Source: a virus
DNA length: 26,455 nt
IMG/VR virus record: IMGVR_UViG_3300007541_000174
Coordinates: 1 to 26,455 of that record
Reading direction: 5' to 3' (one strand)
Part shown: piece by piece, positions 7,236 to 14,016 of the stretch
Layout: each line of letters opens with the position of its first letter
Position numbering within the stretch: position 1 is the first letter of the stretch
Notes under the pieces: generated by a model
What the model was told of the DNA's origin: nothing
What the model saw: the letters and a program-made list of their open reading frames with translations, nothing else
Database searches by the model: none
Made by a program: the position numbers and the translations under genes

Positions 7236-8297
7236 ATGCGTATTACAGAATTAGATATATTTGCTCCACATACAGCCTATATTAGAACTGCTCCGGGTGT
7301 ATATTTTAAAGCCGACTGGAGACAATCAGAAAAATTAACAGGCGACGATGCCGCATCTTTTGTTAAAATAGAACCTTTATCACCAGAAGTTGTTAAATCA
7401 ATGGGGTTAGATGCCAAATTAAATGATAAGTCTGCCACAAGATATCGAAATAGAGAACTTGCTCGAGGTGGTCCAATTGGTGCTAGTGGTCCTTTCGCAG
7501 ATAGAGAAATTACGCTGGTAGATTTAACAGATGAACCTTCAAAACGCTTTGGGGCACCACAACTTCCCGCAGGTGTTATTGCAAAACTATACAAACATAT
7601 AGAGAAGGCAGAAAAAACTTCTGAAGCAAAAGAACAAAAGCCAATCAAGGCACGTGATCCTAACTGGCGTGATATGGAAGCATTGAGAAGGAGCGGTGCA
7701 AGTGGATCGCATGGCGATAAAACTAAAATCATTCCACGCAAAGAAAAACATAAAAACATTCCTATGGAAGACAAAGACACAGAAGATTTTGTTACAATGA
7801 ATGTTCCGTTGCTAATACGTGTTTTAGAATATGCTCGTGAAGATGCAGAAACAGATATTGATCTACATAATATAATTGAAAAAGCGGTTGAACTAGGACA
7901 GGGCGAACCTTTAACAATGAAGGACTACGATAGACTGGTACAAAAAGACTTACCTGATACACAAGCAGAAGCAAAAGATCCTTGTTGGAAGGGTTATAAA
8001 CAAATTGGTATGAAAAAGAAAGGTGGCAAACAAGTCCCTAACTGTGTACCAGAAAGAAAAACTATTTTTAGTGAATTAGAAAGTTTAAACGAAATTGCAT
8101 CCGCGGGTGCTACAAGTGCAGGTAGCATTGCTACCGTGGTTAATCCACACGTTGCCATCGGCGATAAAAATGCACGTAAACGTTATGGACAAAAGGGAGA
8201 AAACCCAAATCCACCAAAAGCGAAACCACAAAAACCAAGCGACAATGCACTGGACATGAAAGGTGTTTCTGTCTTTGGAGGAACGATAAGTAGATAG
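7236..8297 (+). CDS. Modular tag-mosaic protein, 353 aa
   Basis: No catalytic domain is visible. Instead the protein strings together segments that read like portable phage modules: leader MRITELDIFAPHTAYI; a basic piece with ARDPNWRDMEALRRSGASG; a helical piece NVPLLIRVLEYAREDAETD ... LTMKDYDRLV (~190-240); a two-Cys piece AKDPCWKGYKQIGMKKKGGK followed by VPNC; a possible head-protease site Ser-Leu-Asn-Glu; and a Gly/Ala/Ser-rich end starting SAGATSAGSIATVVNPH. Each resembles tags I would expect on several unrelated phage proteins, so it may be a structural or packaged adaptor. An AATAAATA at 7223-7230 lies just upstream, but is too close to the ATG for an ordinary leader. Confidence 0.65.
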   Translation: MRITELDIFAPHTAYIRTAPGVYFKADWRQSEKLTGDDAASFVKIEPLSPEVVKSMGLDAKLNDKSATRYRNRELARGGPIGASGPFADREITLVDLTDEPSKRFGAPQLPAGVIAKLYKHIEKAEKTSEAKEQKPIKARDPNWRDMEALRRSGASGSHGDKTKIIPRKEKHKNIPMEDKDTEDFVTMNVPLLIRVLEYAREDAETDIDLHNIIEKAVELGQGEPLTMKDYDRLVQKDLPDTQAEAKDPCWKGYKQIGMKKKGGKQVPNCVPERKTIFSELESLNEIASAGATSAGSIATVVNPHVAIGDKNARKRYGQKGENPNPPKAKPQKPSDNALDMKGVSVFGGTISR

Positions 8298-8299
8298 TC

Positions 8300-9127
8300 A
8301 TGAGAGCCGTAGAATTTATAAAAGAAGATAGACAGCAATTAAACGAATTTGCTTTTGTACCATTTGCGATAGCCGCTCTAGTAAGAGCCGCTGGTCCTAT
8401 GGTGATTAAACAGTTGGCCGGCAAAGGTGTAAAAGAAGTAGCAAAAAAAATGGCGGCTGAACAACTAAAAAAACAAGCAATAAAAAAGGCGGCGAGTTCT
8501 GGATTTCAACAGGCGGCTAAATCAACAGGCGGCAAAACAATAGCAAAAGGTATTGTTAAAAAAGGTGCTGAAAAAGCAGGTAAACTTGCAATCGGTGCAG
8601 GCGAAGCAATTCTTAGAAATCCAGGAAAAAGTTTTTTAGCATATGCTGGATGGAAAGCCTGGAACAGTGTGGACGAAATTAAACAATGGCTAGGTGCTAA
8701 ATTTGATATGGAGCAAGGAACCATTGCTAGTATTGCTGAAACAATTTGGGATTATAAAATTCATGCGGCAGTAGTTGCGGCAGTGGCTTGGGGCGGATAC
8801 AAGTTTTATCAATGGTTTGGAAATAGAGATGAAGATCAAATTACCAACGATGTTGTTAGAATGTCAGGCGTTAAAGGACAAGTAGATGGTGGTATAGATG
8901 TAGGTGAAATGAACAATGATAAATGGTTAGCACTTCTAGTTAGTGGTGCTGTTGTTGGTGGACTAGTTGGAAAATACTGGCCTGAAATTAAAAAGAAAAT
9001 TGCGGCCATGAAAGATGGTACAATGGATTGGGTTAAAGATACGTTGGGTATAGGTGATGACGATGCAACAGGAGCACAACAAGGTGGAAGACCTGATGGT
9101 GCAAATGATCCAATACCAGGAGCATAG
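8300..9127 (+). CDS. Membrane-active-looking protein with capsid-targeting-like leader
   Basis: The leader MRAVEFIKEDRQQLNEF resembles T4 capsid-targeting sequences and holds two candidate gp21-type sites (Ile-Lys-Glu and Leu-Asn-Glu). After it come a hydrophobic segment (FAFVPFAIAALVRAAGPMVI), a long Lys/Ala amphipathic region (~45-100), two further hydrophobic segments (AAVVAAVAWGGYKFYQWFG at ~153-171 and WLALLVSGAVVGGLVGKYW at ~213-231), and an acidic tail. This pattern fits a protein that inserts into or disrupts membranes. If packaged in the head it could act in DNA ejection; alternatively it may be a membrane anchor for head assembly. Both are inferences; no family was recognised. Confidence 0.7.
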   Translation: MRAVEFIKEDRQQLNEFAFVPFAIAALVRAAGPMVIKQLAGKGVKEVAKKMAAEQLKKQAIKKAASSGFQQAAKSTGGKTIAKGIVKKGAEKAGKLAIGAGEAILRNPGKSFLAYAGWKAWNSVDEIKQWLGAKFDMEQGTIASIAETIWDYKIHAAVVAAVAWGGYKFYQWFGNRDEDQITNDVVRMSGVKGQVDGGIDVGEMNNDKWLALLVSGAVVGGLVGKYWPEIKKKIAAMKDGTMDWVKDTLGIGDDDATGAQQGGRPDGANDPIPGA

Positions 9128-9135
9128 GAGAATAT

Positions 9136-9585
9136 ATGATGGAAAGAGATGAAATATTAGATAAGATTTTTGAAACAGACTATGATGCACCCGCTAATAG
9201 TTATGAAGCGGAAATGGTTAATAACCAAGTGGCGTTTATCAAGTATGCGGTTGACGAAATTGATGAGCACGTTAAGTCTGGTGGTATATTCCCTGAATGG
9301 TTTCAAAACAAATTAAGTGGTGTTCATGAAACAATCAAAATGCTACACGCATACATGGAAGGCGAAAGACAGCAACAAGAACGACAATTAAAGTTAAAAT
9401 CTATAATGAGTTCTGAAGATTCCTACCTTGAAACACTGCAAGACAAGTTACAAAAGATGACTGATTATCATGCAAAGAAAAAAGCACTACAAGATATTCA
9501 AATGGATCCTAACACAGATAAAGATCCAGAACTAAAGAAAGAGTTGATTAAAAGATTACATCGTTTAGAAAAAACAGGAAAATAA
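9136..9585 (+). CDS. Helical coiled-coil-like protein, 149 aa
   Basis: TAGGAG at 9125-9130 supports a start at ATG 9136 (5-base gap) or the adjacent in-frame ATG 9139 (8-base gap); they differ by one residue. The product is almost wholly helical. A module around residues 30-75 (FIKYAVDEIDEHVKSGG, then FPEWFQNKLSGVHETIKML) looks like a small phage domain, and residues ~75-149 are a charged coiled coil rich in Lys, Glu and Gln. No catalytic or membrane motif. Its place between two presumed head-associated genes suggests a core or packaged-protein role. Confidence 0.65.
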   Translation: MMERDEILDKIFETDYDAPANSYEAEMVNNQVAFIKYAVDEIDEHVKSGGIFPEWFQNKLSGVHETIKMLHAYMEGERQQQERQLKLKSIMSSEDSYLETLQDKLQKMTDYHAKKKALQDIQMDPNTDKDPELKKELIKRLHRLEKTGK

Positions 9586-9586
9586 T

Positions 9587-10330
9587 ATGTCTGATCTGCA
9601 CAACATACTCAACAAATTTAACAGCCTAGGAATAGTTAACAAAGGATTAACAGTTGACGGTCCAATAGGTGCTCCTAAGAAACAAGACAGCACAGAAGTA
9701 AGTCCGTCATCTCATGCAAAACAAGTTAATGAAAGTGTTGGAAAGAAATTCATTCCAGGAGTTAGTGATGTTAGTGCAAACGATTTCGCCGCATTAGCAG
9801 GAATTAAAAGACAATCAACAGGTACTATGTACGCTGAACAACCTAAAAGACAACCACAACAGCAATCCACAGCAACTATGCAATCACAATCAACTTCAAA
9901 TGCTGATTGGAATAAAGTAATGAACAGATTAGATTCAATGGAAGAAAAATTAAACAAAATGTTTGAATCATTAAATCCTGCTCCGTGGAAAAAATCTTTA
10001 AATGAAGATGTTGAAGTTCAAGAAGGAGACTTAATAATTAAAAGACCAGCATTTAATCATGCTATGCAATCTGCAATGGATGATCTACTTTGGAAAACAA
10101 CTAAAAATCCTGAAATGATTCCATTGGTACAGAAGTTATATAAACTAGCCACTGGCAAGGATGTTGAGTATGATTCTGATAAGGATAGTTTTACAATTAA
10201 AGCAAAGCCAAAAGAATTAAGTCCGGCGGAAAAAATTATAGCAAAGACAAAAAAAGAGTTAAACACAGAAGATACTCTTAAATCAGAGTTTGCTTCTTTT
10301 CTAAAAGAGTTAGAAAACTTTAAAAAATGA
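9587..10330 (+). CDS. Hypothetical low-complexity protein, 247 aa
   Basis: AGGA at 9576-9579 sits seven bases before the ATG. The leader MSDLHNILNKFNSLG parallels MDIRDLLNKLDTIS of the 3193 gene. Residues ~85-115 are Gln/Ser/Thr-rich low complexity, followed by a short coiled coil (MNRLDSMEEKLNKMFESL) and a Ser-Leu-Asn-Glu that could be a head-protease site. The C-terminal 100 residues are Lys/Glu-rich and helical and contain FNHAMQSAMDDLLWKTTKN, a compact domain I do not recognise. Its stop overlaps the next start (ATGA at 10327-10330). Probably a scaffold or internal head protein by analogy and context. Confidence 0.65.
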   Translation: MSDLHNILNKFNSLGIVNKGLTVDGPIGAPKKQDSTEVSPSSHAKQVNESVGKKFIPGVSDVSANDFAALAGIKRQSTGTMYAEQPKRQPQQQSTATMQSQSTSNADWNKVMNRLDSMEEKLNKMFESLNPAPWKKSLNEDVEVQEGDLIIKRPAFNHAMQSAMDDLLWKTTKNPEMIPLVQKLYKLATGKDVEYDSDKDSFTIKAKPKELSPAEKIIAKTKKELNTEDTLKSEFASFLKELENFKK

Positions 10331-10560
10331 GAGCAAAAGAGTTCGTAGATTACTTCTATGGTCTTGATCCGGAACATTTGTCCTATGGATATAAGATCGG
10401 TGATGTGTACGGAAAGAAAAATCTAAAAGTACCACACGCAAAACTGCATAGAAAGAAAAAAGTAGAGGAAAAGTGGAGTGAGAAGTACAAACGATCAATC
10501 AACTGTAACAATCCAAAAGGATTCTCACAACGTGCTCACTGCCAAGGAAGAAAAAAGTAG
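10327..10560 (+). CDS. Small basic protein with CTS-like leader and Cys tag, 77 aa
   Basis: The protein is almost only a leader plus a tag: MRAKEFVDYFYG at the start, then a Lys/Arg-rich stretch (VPHAKLHRKKKVEEKWSEKY), then KRSINCNNPKGFSQRAHCQG and RKK with two Cys about ten residues apart. The tag has the look of a small metal- or DNA-binding motif that recurs on other phage proteins. High basic charge would suit a DNA-bound internal head protein. It overlaps the previous stop by four bases and the likely start of the glycosyltransferase by 29. Confidence 0.7.
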   Translation: MRAKEFVDYFYGLDPEHLSYGYKIGDVYGKKNLKVPHAKLHRKKKVEEKWSEKYKRSINCNNPKGFSQRAHCQGRKK

Positions 10561-11266
10561 ATCCATTGACTTTATAACGTCAATGAGTGCCGAGTATTAC
10601 GAAAAGATCGGCTATCGTTTAACTAAAACATTTGATCATTACTTCCCCGAAAACATAAAATTACATATTTGGTCCGAGGATACACTGCCCGTCGACAGTA
10701 ATAGATTTATTTTTCATGACCTGCAAACAAATGAATTTTATAATAGATTTACAATGCAGGTAAAAAAGCCTAACAAAACATCTAAAATGAGCATAAAAGT
10801 AGGTGCTCAGTATGAAGCAAGTAAAATACTAACAGGTAACACACTAGTTTGGTTGGATGCTGATGTGTTTATTATCAAACCAATTGATCATACATTTTTC
10901 AACAAGGTTACTCCACATGGATTAGCAAAATATATGGGGCAACATTATGATTCAGGACCCGAAACAGGTTTTATTTCATACAATAGAACACATTCAGAAT
11001 TTATAAATTTCATGGAACAGTTTGTAGACATATATTACAGTGGAAGAATATATGATATTAATCCTAGTGTTGATACAGGAGCATGGTGGACAGTAAAACA
11101 ATCAATGCCAGAAGAATTTTTTCACAGTTTAAGCAGTCATCTAGGAGTCAGTCACGTGTTCTCCGGAAGTGAACTGCGTGAATACCTCGGTCATGCCAAG
11201 GGTGCGATAAAATCAACAAAGCCAGATCTCTGTGATAATCGAGCATTTGTAAATATAGAAAACTAA
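10532..11266 (+). CDS. GT-A-like glycosyltransferase
   Basis: The fold starts with a beta strand FITSMS and has the metal-binding DxD motif in NTLVWLDADVFIIKPI, typical of GT-A enzymes that use nucleotide sugars; later segments (GPETGFISYNRTHSEF and SVDTGAWWTVKQ) fit acceptor-side loops of such enzymes. The frame is open from GTG 10478, but that would overlap the previous gene by 83 bases. GTG 10532 with AAAAGGA at 10515-10521 is the best start I can see; ATG 10583 is the next option but would cut into the first strand. The acceptor could be a virion protein, host glycan or modified DNA base; a SAM methyltransferase lies two genes downstream. A hairpin terminator follows the stop. Confidence 0.75.
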   Translation: MLTAKEEKSRSIDFITSMSAEYYEKIGYRLTKTFDHYFPENIKLHIWSEDTLPVDSNRFIFHDLQTNEFYNRFTMQVKKPNKTSKMSIKVGAQYEASKILTGNTLVWLDADVFIIKPIDHTFFNKVTPHGLAKYMGQHYDSGPETGFISYNRTHSEFINFMEQFVDIYYSGRIYDINPSVDTGAWWTVKQSMPEEFFHSLSSHLGVSHVFSGSELREYLGHAKGAIKSTKPDLCDNRAFVNIEN

Positions 11267-11269
11267 ATA
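11263..11269 (+). promoter_or_regulatory. Possible late promoter box CTAAATA
   Basis: CTAAATA overlaps the stop of the glycosyltransferase gene and matches most of the T4 late consensus TATAAATA. It precedes the 11322 gene by 53 bases. The intervening DNA holds a hairpin (11275-11302), so a transcript from here would carry the hairpin at its 5' end. Confidence 0.3.
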
Positions 11270-11274
11270 CTATT

Positions 11275-11302
11275 GAAGGGGTTGCTCAGTAACCTCTTTT
11301 TT
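11275..11302 (+). terminator. Intrinsic terminator or 5' leader hairpin
   Basis: AGGGGTT (11277-11283) pairs with AACCTCT (11291-11297) around a 7-base loop, with one G-T pair, followed by five T. It can end transcription after the glycosyltransferase gene. If the CTAAATA at 11263 is a promoter, the same hairpin would instead sit at the start of the next transcript. Confidence 0.65.
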
Positions 11303-11321
11303 AACGAAAGAGAGGAACCCT

Positions 11322-12020
11322 ATGGCCTACTTGGTAGCAAATATACCACCAGTTGAATGTTTTGTTAGAAAAGAATACTTGTATGATTTAACTCCTGATC
11401 CAGAATTTCCAGGAAAACTTCAAGGACAAGGTGAATACGCTCATGCAATATGGGTATCAGTAAAAAGTATTCGAGGAAAAGCACTTTACGTTGAAAGTTT
11501 ATTAACAGAATACGGTGCTTTATATGACAAGTTACCTTTAAGTGCTTATGTATGGCGTACAAATATCGATCAGAAAGATCTTCTTCCTTTAGATAATTTA
11601 GAAATATGGGACGCTTTCTCCTATCATATTAGTGTAATTAGAAAAGAAACATTAAAAGAATGTCGTGTTGCATACTTTGGCAAAGACAAACAACTGCATC
11701 ACGGTGAATATATGTTTACTGTTGACAGTTGTCATTCAGAGCCAAATGAATTAAATGTAAGCCTATCAGAAACTCCTAACGAACATAAATCTTTTAATTT
11801 TATTAAGTTAGATAACGGTCAATTTGCCGCACAACCAAACAACAGATGTAAATGGTTCGATCAAAGTTTAATCAGTTCTGAGACCAAAACCGCAAACTTT
11901 AAGGTAAGTACACATGAGTTTAGTGTCGAAGACAATCCTAAGTGGAGTGCAAATCACGGTGACGGCACTAGTTGGCAATACGAACTAAAAGAAACGAAAC
12001 CGAAAGTTGGAAAAGATTAG
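11322..12020 (+). CDS. Conserved-looking phage protein of unknown function, 232 aa
   Basis: The start has a good GAGAGGAA site about 8 bases upstream. I have an impression that similar proteins beginning MAYLVANIPPVECFVRKEYL occur in T4-like marine phages, usually as hypothetical; this is memory, not a search result. The sequence is soluble, aromatic-rich (VWVSVKSIRGKALYVESLLT style strands, LEIWDAFSYHISVI), and has a central block with KDKQLHHGEYMFTVDSCHSE. A late segment (NNRCKWFDQSLI) has a single Cys. No catalytic signature is recognised. The following methyltransferase gene overlaps its end by 14 bases, suggesting coupled expression and perhaps shared function. Confidence 0.7.
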   Translation: MAYLVANIPPVECFVRKEYLYDLTPDPEFPGKLQGQGEYAHAIWVSVKSIRGKALYVESLLTEYGALYDKLPLSAYVWRTNIDQKDLLPLDNLEIWDAFSYHISVIRKETLKECRVAYFGKDKQLHHGEYMFTVDSCHSEPNELNVSLSETPNEHKSFNFIKLDNGQFAAQPNNRCKWFDQSLISSETKTANFKVSTHEFSVEDNPKWSANHGDGTSWQYELKETKPKVGKD

Positions 12021-12546
12021 AGTAAAAATACAAAGAACCATTGAGTATAATGGTCCTAACAAACGAGATTACTTCCTAGCAGATCTTTTAAAAAAGTTTA
12101 ACCCTAAACTAGGTTGTGAAGTCGGTGTGCGTAACGGTCGCACAACATTCCATCTACTAGATAAATTTCCAAATCTCACAATGTATGCTATCGACTATGA
12201 CACAAAATTGTTCATGAGTGATAGAGCAGTATTAAAATATGGAACAAGATTGAATCCAATACAAGGAAATAGTCATGAAGTACACACAAAGATTGAGGAC
12301 AATAGTTTAGATTTTGTTTTCATCGACGCCAGTCATGATTATAATAGTGTTAAAAAGGACATAGAATATTATACACCAAAATTAAAAGAAGATGGTTGGT
12401 TATGTGGACACGATATGGATTTTCCTGGCGTAAACAAAGCAGTTCTAGAACTATTACCAAACAATCATCATATCGGTCCTAACAATGTTTGGTTTACCTG
12501 TTTGAATAAATCTATTCCAATTCCATTTAAAGTTCTTGACAACTAG
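12007..12546 (+). CDS. Class I SAM-dependent methyltransferase
   Basis: Residues ~34-130 fit a Rossmann methyltransferase of the Methyltransf_24 type: motif I as GCEVGVRNGRTTFHLLDKF (SAM-binding Glu-x-Gly-x-x-x-Gly), motif II acidic end in MYAIDYD, and a motif IV-like LDFVFIDASHDYNSVKKDI, followed by KLKEDGWLCGHDM. Members methylate sugars, small molecules or lipid heads more often than DNA; no DNA target-recognition domain is present in 179 residues. The start is probably the TTG at 12007, which overlaps the upstream gene by 14 bases; no ATG lies near enough without losing the N-terminal strand. It may modify a glycan made by the nearby glycosyltransferase; that is inference. Confidence 0.75.
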   Translation: MEKIRVKIQRTIEYNGPNKRDYFLADLLKKFNPKLGCEVGVRNGRTTFHLLDKFPNLTMYAIDYDTKLFMSDRAVLKYGTRLNPIQGNSHEVHTKIEDNSLDFVFIDASHDYNSVKKDIEYYTPKLKEDGWLCGHDMDFPGVNKAVLELLPNNHHIGPNNVWFTCLNKSIPIPFKVLDN

Positions 12547-12565
12547 CATAAATCTATTATATAAT
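12536..12565 (+). promoter_or_regulatory. Consensus sigma70 promoter for dsbA
   Basis: Perfect TTGACA (12536-12541), 18-base spacer and perfect TATAAT (12560-12565). The -35 box overlaps the last codons of the methyltransferase gene. The dsbA ATG follows at 12603 with AAAGGAG at 12588-12594. This is the most complete sigma70 match in the window. Confidence 0.85.
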
Positions 12566-12602
12566 AAACAATCATACATATACAACCAAAGGAGTTTAAC
12601 AT

Positions 12603-12863
12603 ATGTCAGGCAAAGTTTTCGGACCAGATGAAAAAGCAAAACTAATTCAAGTAGTTGGTGAAGGTGCCAATGTTATGCAGGAAATCGATGATCTTAAAGA
12701 AGGTCTTAGAGACACTGTAAAAGCAGTAGCAGAAGAACTTGATATCAAACCCGCTTTAATTAATAAAGCAATTAGTATTGCACAAAAAGGTAACTGGGGC
12801 GAGGTTTATTCAAATTTTGATGACCTTGAAACTATTATTGTTACCATCGGTAAGGACAAATAA
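12603..12863 (+). CDS. dsbA: DsbA-like double-stranded DNA-binding late-transcription protein
   Basis: The 86-residue product matches the length and layout of T4 DsbA, a small dsDNA-binding protein that assists late transcription. It has an acidic N-terminal half (GPDEKAKLIQVVGEG ... MQEIDDLKEGLRDTV), a central AEELDIKPALINKAISIAQK resembling the T4 ELGVDGKMFNRLLALYHK segment, and an acidic end (FDDLETIIVTIGKD). Similarity is by pattern, so the assignment is good but not certain. It has the strongest promoter and one of the best Shine-Dalgarno sites seen here, so it is expected to be abundant. It starts a run of small genes that includes the paired membrane proteins. Confidence 0.75.
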   Translation: MSGKVFGPDEKAKLIQVVGEGANVMQEIDDLKEGLRDTVKAVAEELDIKPALINKAISIAQKGNWGEVYSNFDDLETIIVTIGKDK

Positions 12864-12865
12864 TT

Positions 12866-13147
12866 TTGGATTCCATAAAACGTTTTTGGACTGAAAGTTA
12901 TCATTCTGATAAAATAGCATTTGCTTGTGAACTTATCAGTTTCGTATTCACTGTTGGTGCGAGCCTAACACTTGCACTAACAGCGAACAATCCTAATATG
13001 GCTGTTGTATATCCTGGATTTTTTATAGGATCCCTTACAGCCGTTTATGCTTATTATAGACGCAGAATACCGTGGCCAATGATGCTAACGACTTATTTTG
13101 CTATTGTTAATGTTTTTGGTTTTGGGAGAGCAGTCGGATGGTGGTAA
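12866..13147 (+). CDS. Small membrane protein, first of a tandem paralogous pair
   Basis: The likely start is TTG 12866, just after the dsbA stop. The 93 residues contain a charged N-terminal segment (IKRFWTESYHSDKIAF) and three hydrophobic segments: LISFVFTVGASLTLALTA, VVYPGFFIGSLTAVYAYY and MMLTTYFAIVNVFGFG. A basic RRRIPWP lies between the second and third, which should place it on the cytoplasmic side. The end FGFGRAVGWW is nearly identical to that of the next gene. Function unknown; a small inner-membrane protein altering host envelope or transport is possible. No known transporter signature was recognised. Confidence 0.75.
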   Translation: MDSIKRFWTESYHSDKIAFACELISFVFTVGASLTLALTANNPNMAVVYPGFFIGSLTAVYAYYRRRIPWPMMLTTYFAIVNVFGFGRAVGWW

Positions 13148-13434
13148 ATCTTTGGCAAAAAGTAAAGGACTTTTGGATTAGAAGTTATACTTCAGATCGC
13201 AGAGCATTTTATTATGAAACAGTGGCAAGTATTTGTGTGTTTACATCAATGACTTGGATTTCAATGACAGCACAACATCCACCGATGCATTTGATTTATC
13301 CTGTAAGTTTTACAGGTGCTGTTTTTAGTATCGCGGCATTTTTACGCAGGGGTGCAGGATGGCCTTTGGTTATGACTACCTATTTTGCTTTCCTACACGT
13401 ATTTGGTTTTGGCAGAGCAATGGGTTGGTGGTAA
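13138..13434 (+). CDS. Small membrane protein, second of a tandem paralogous pair
   Basis: The 98 residues align end to end with the previous gene, roughly 40 percent identical by eye: FWxxSYxSDxxAF at the start, P-x-M-x-x-x-Y-P in the middle, RR...WP and TTYFA, and the shared terminal FGFGRA-x-GWW. Three hydrophobic segments occupy the same positions. The ATG at 13138 overlaps the end of the first gene by 10 bases, so the two are probably made in a fixed ratio. This is a gene duplication that has diverged, and the products may form a heterodimer in the inner membrane. Confidence 0.75.
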   Translation: MVVNLWQKVKDFWIRSYTSDRRAFYYETVASICVFTSMTWISMTAQHPPMHLIYPVSFTGAVFSIAAFLRRGAGWPLVMTTYFAFLHVFGFGRAMGWW

Positions 13435-13435
13435 T

Positions 13436-13654
13436 ATGGGCAGAATGAAAGAGCATTTAGAAAAAACAATTCATACAAGGATGAATGCTCTGCAACATTG
13501 GATGGAAGGAAACTATCATCTAAAGCGTCCCGAGGTTGTTGAAGAACACATTCTAACAATAACAAAATTTTGGAGTTTTCTATCTGAAGAAGATAAAGAC
13601 TATATAGATGGTGCTAGGTACGCAATCGAAAAAAAGATGGAATGGAACGTATGA
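13436..13654 (+). CDS. Small helical protein, 72 aa
   Basis: ATG 13436 follows the stop of the membrane protein by one base; an upstream in-frame start at 13385 would lie inside that gene and add non-conserved-looking sequence. The protein is helical and charged (KEHLEKTIHTRMNALQHWME, VEEHILTITKFWSFLSEEDK, DYIDGARYAIEKK). No family is recognised. It overlaps the next gene by four bases (ATGA). A small regulator or adaptor is possible but nothing shows this. Confidence 0.65.
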   Translation: MGRMKEHLEKTIHTRMNALQHWMEGNYHLKRPEVVEEHILTITKFWSFLSEEDKDYIDGARYAIEKKMEWNV

Positions 13655-13977
13655 AATATATAGTAGATGTTGACGGAACCATTTGTAGCCTAAATATAAC
13701 AGCAGATGGTAAAAACGAATACGAATTCGCAAAACCTTTCATGAAACGAATAGAACATCTAAATAAGTTATATGATGAAGGGCATGAAATACACTATTGG
13801 ACAGCAAGAGGCATGAGCAACGGCAATTTAGAGGCAAAGCAACAATTAACAATAAAGCAATTTGAAGAATGGGGAGTAAAATACACTTCTCTAAACTTTA
13901 AGAAACCACACTATGATATTTGGATTGATGACAAGGCACAAAATGAAAAAGATTTTTTTGGTAACATTGACGGTTGA
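13651..13977 (+). CDS. Small HAD-family phosphatase
   Basis: ATG 13651 is preferred over an ATG at 13642, since MKYIVDVDGTIC puts the first strand at the start and gives the ATGA overlap with the previous gene. HAD motifs: DVDGT (motif I, Asp7 and Asp9 of this start), the Thr of HYWTARG (motif II), the Lys pair in NFKKPHYD (motif III) and WIDDKA (motif IV). At 108 residues it has almost no cap domain, so it likely acts on large or polymeric substrates, as with polynucleotide 3'-phosphatases or capsule-associated HAD enzymes. In T4-like phages a 3'-phosphatase role in nucleic-acid repair would be natural; the substrate is not shown. Confidence 0.8.
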   Translation: MKYIVDVDGTICSLNITADGKNEYEFAKPFMKRIEHLNKLYDEGHEIHYWTARGMSNGNLEAKQQLTIKQFEEWGVKYTSLNFKKPHYDIWIDDKAQNEKDFFGNIDG

Positions 13978-14002
13978 TTTATTTCTAAATAGATCGTACA
14001 AT
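13974..14002 (+). promoter_or_regulatory. Sigma70-like promoter with embedded CTAAATA
   Basis: TTGATT (13974-13979), a 17-base spacer and TACAAT (13997-14002) lie upstream of the DNA polymerase gene. A late-type box CTAAATA sits in the spacer at 13985-13991. The predicted leader before the ATG at 14082 is about 70 bases and holds the two repeats at 14017-14058. Confidence 0.5.
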
Positions 14003-14016
14003 TAAACTATGCATAA

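Noticed and set aside
13385-13435. Upstream in-frame start for the 72-residue helical gene
   Set aside because: Would overlap the second membrane protein by 50 bases; ATG 13436 fits the neighbouring stop directly.
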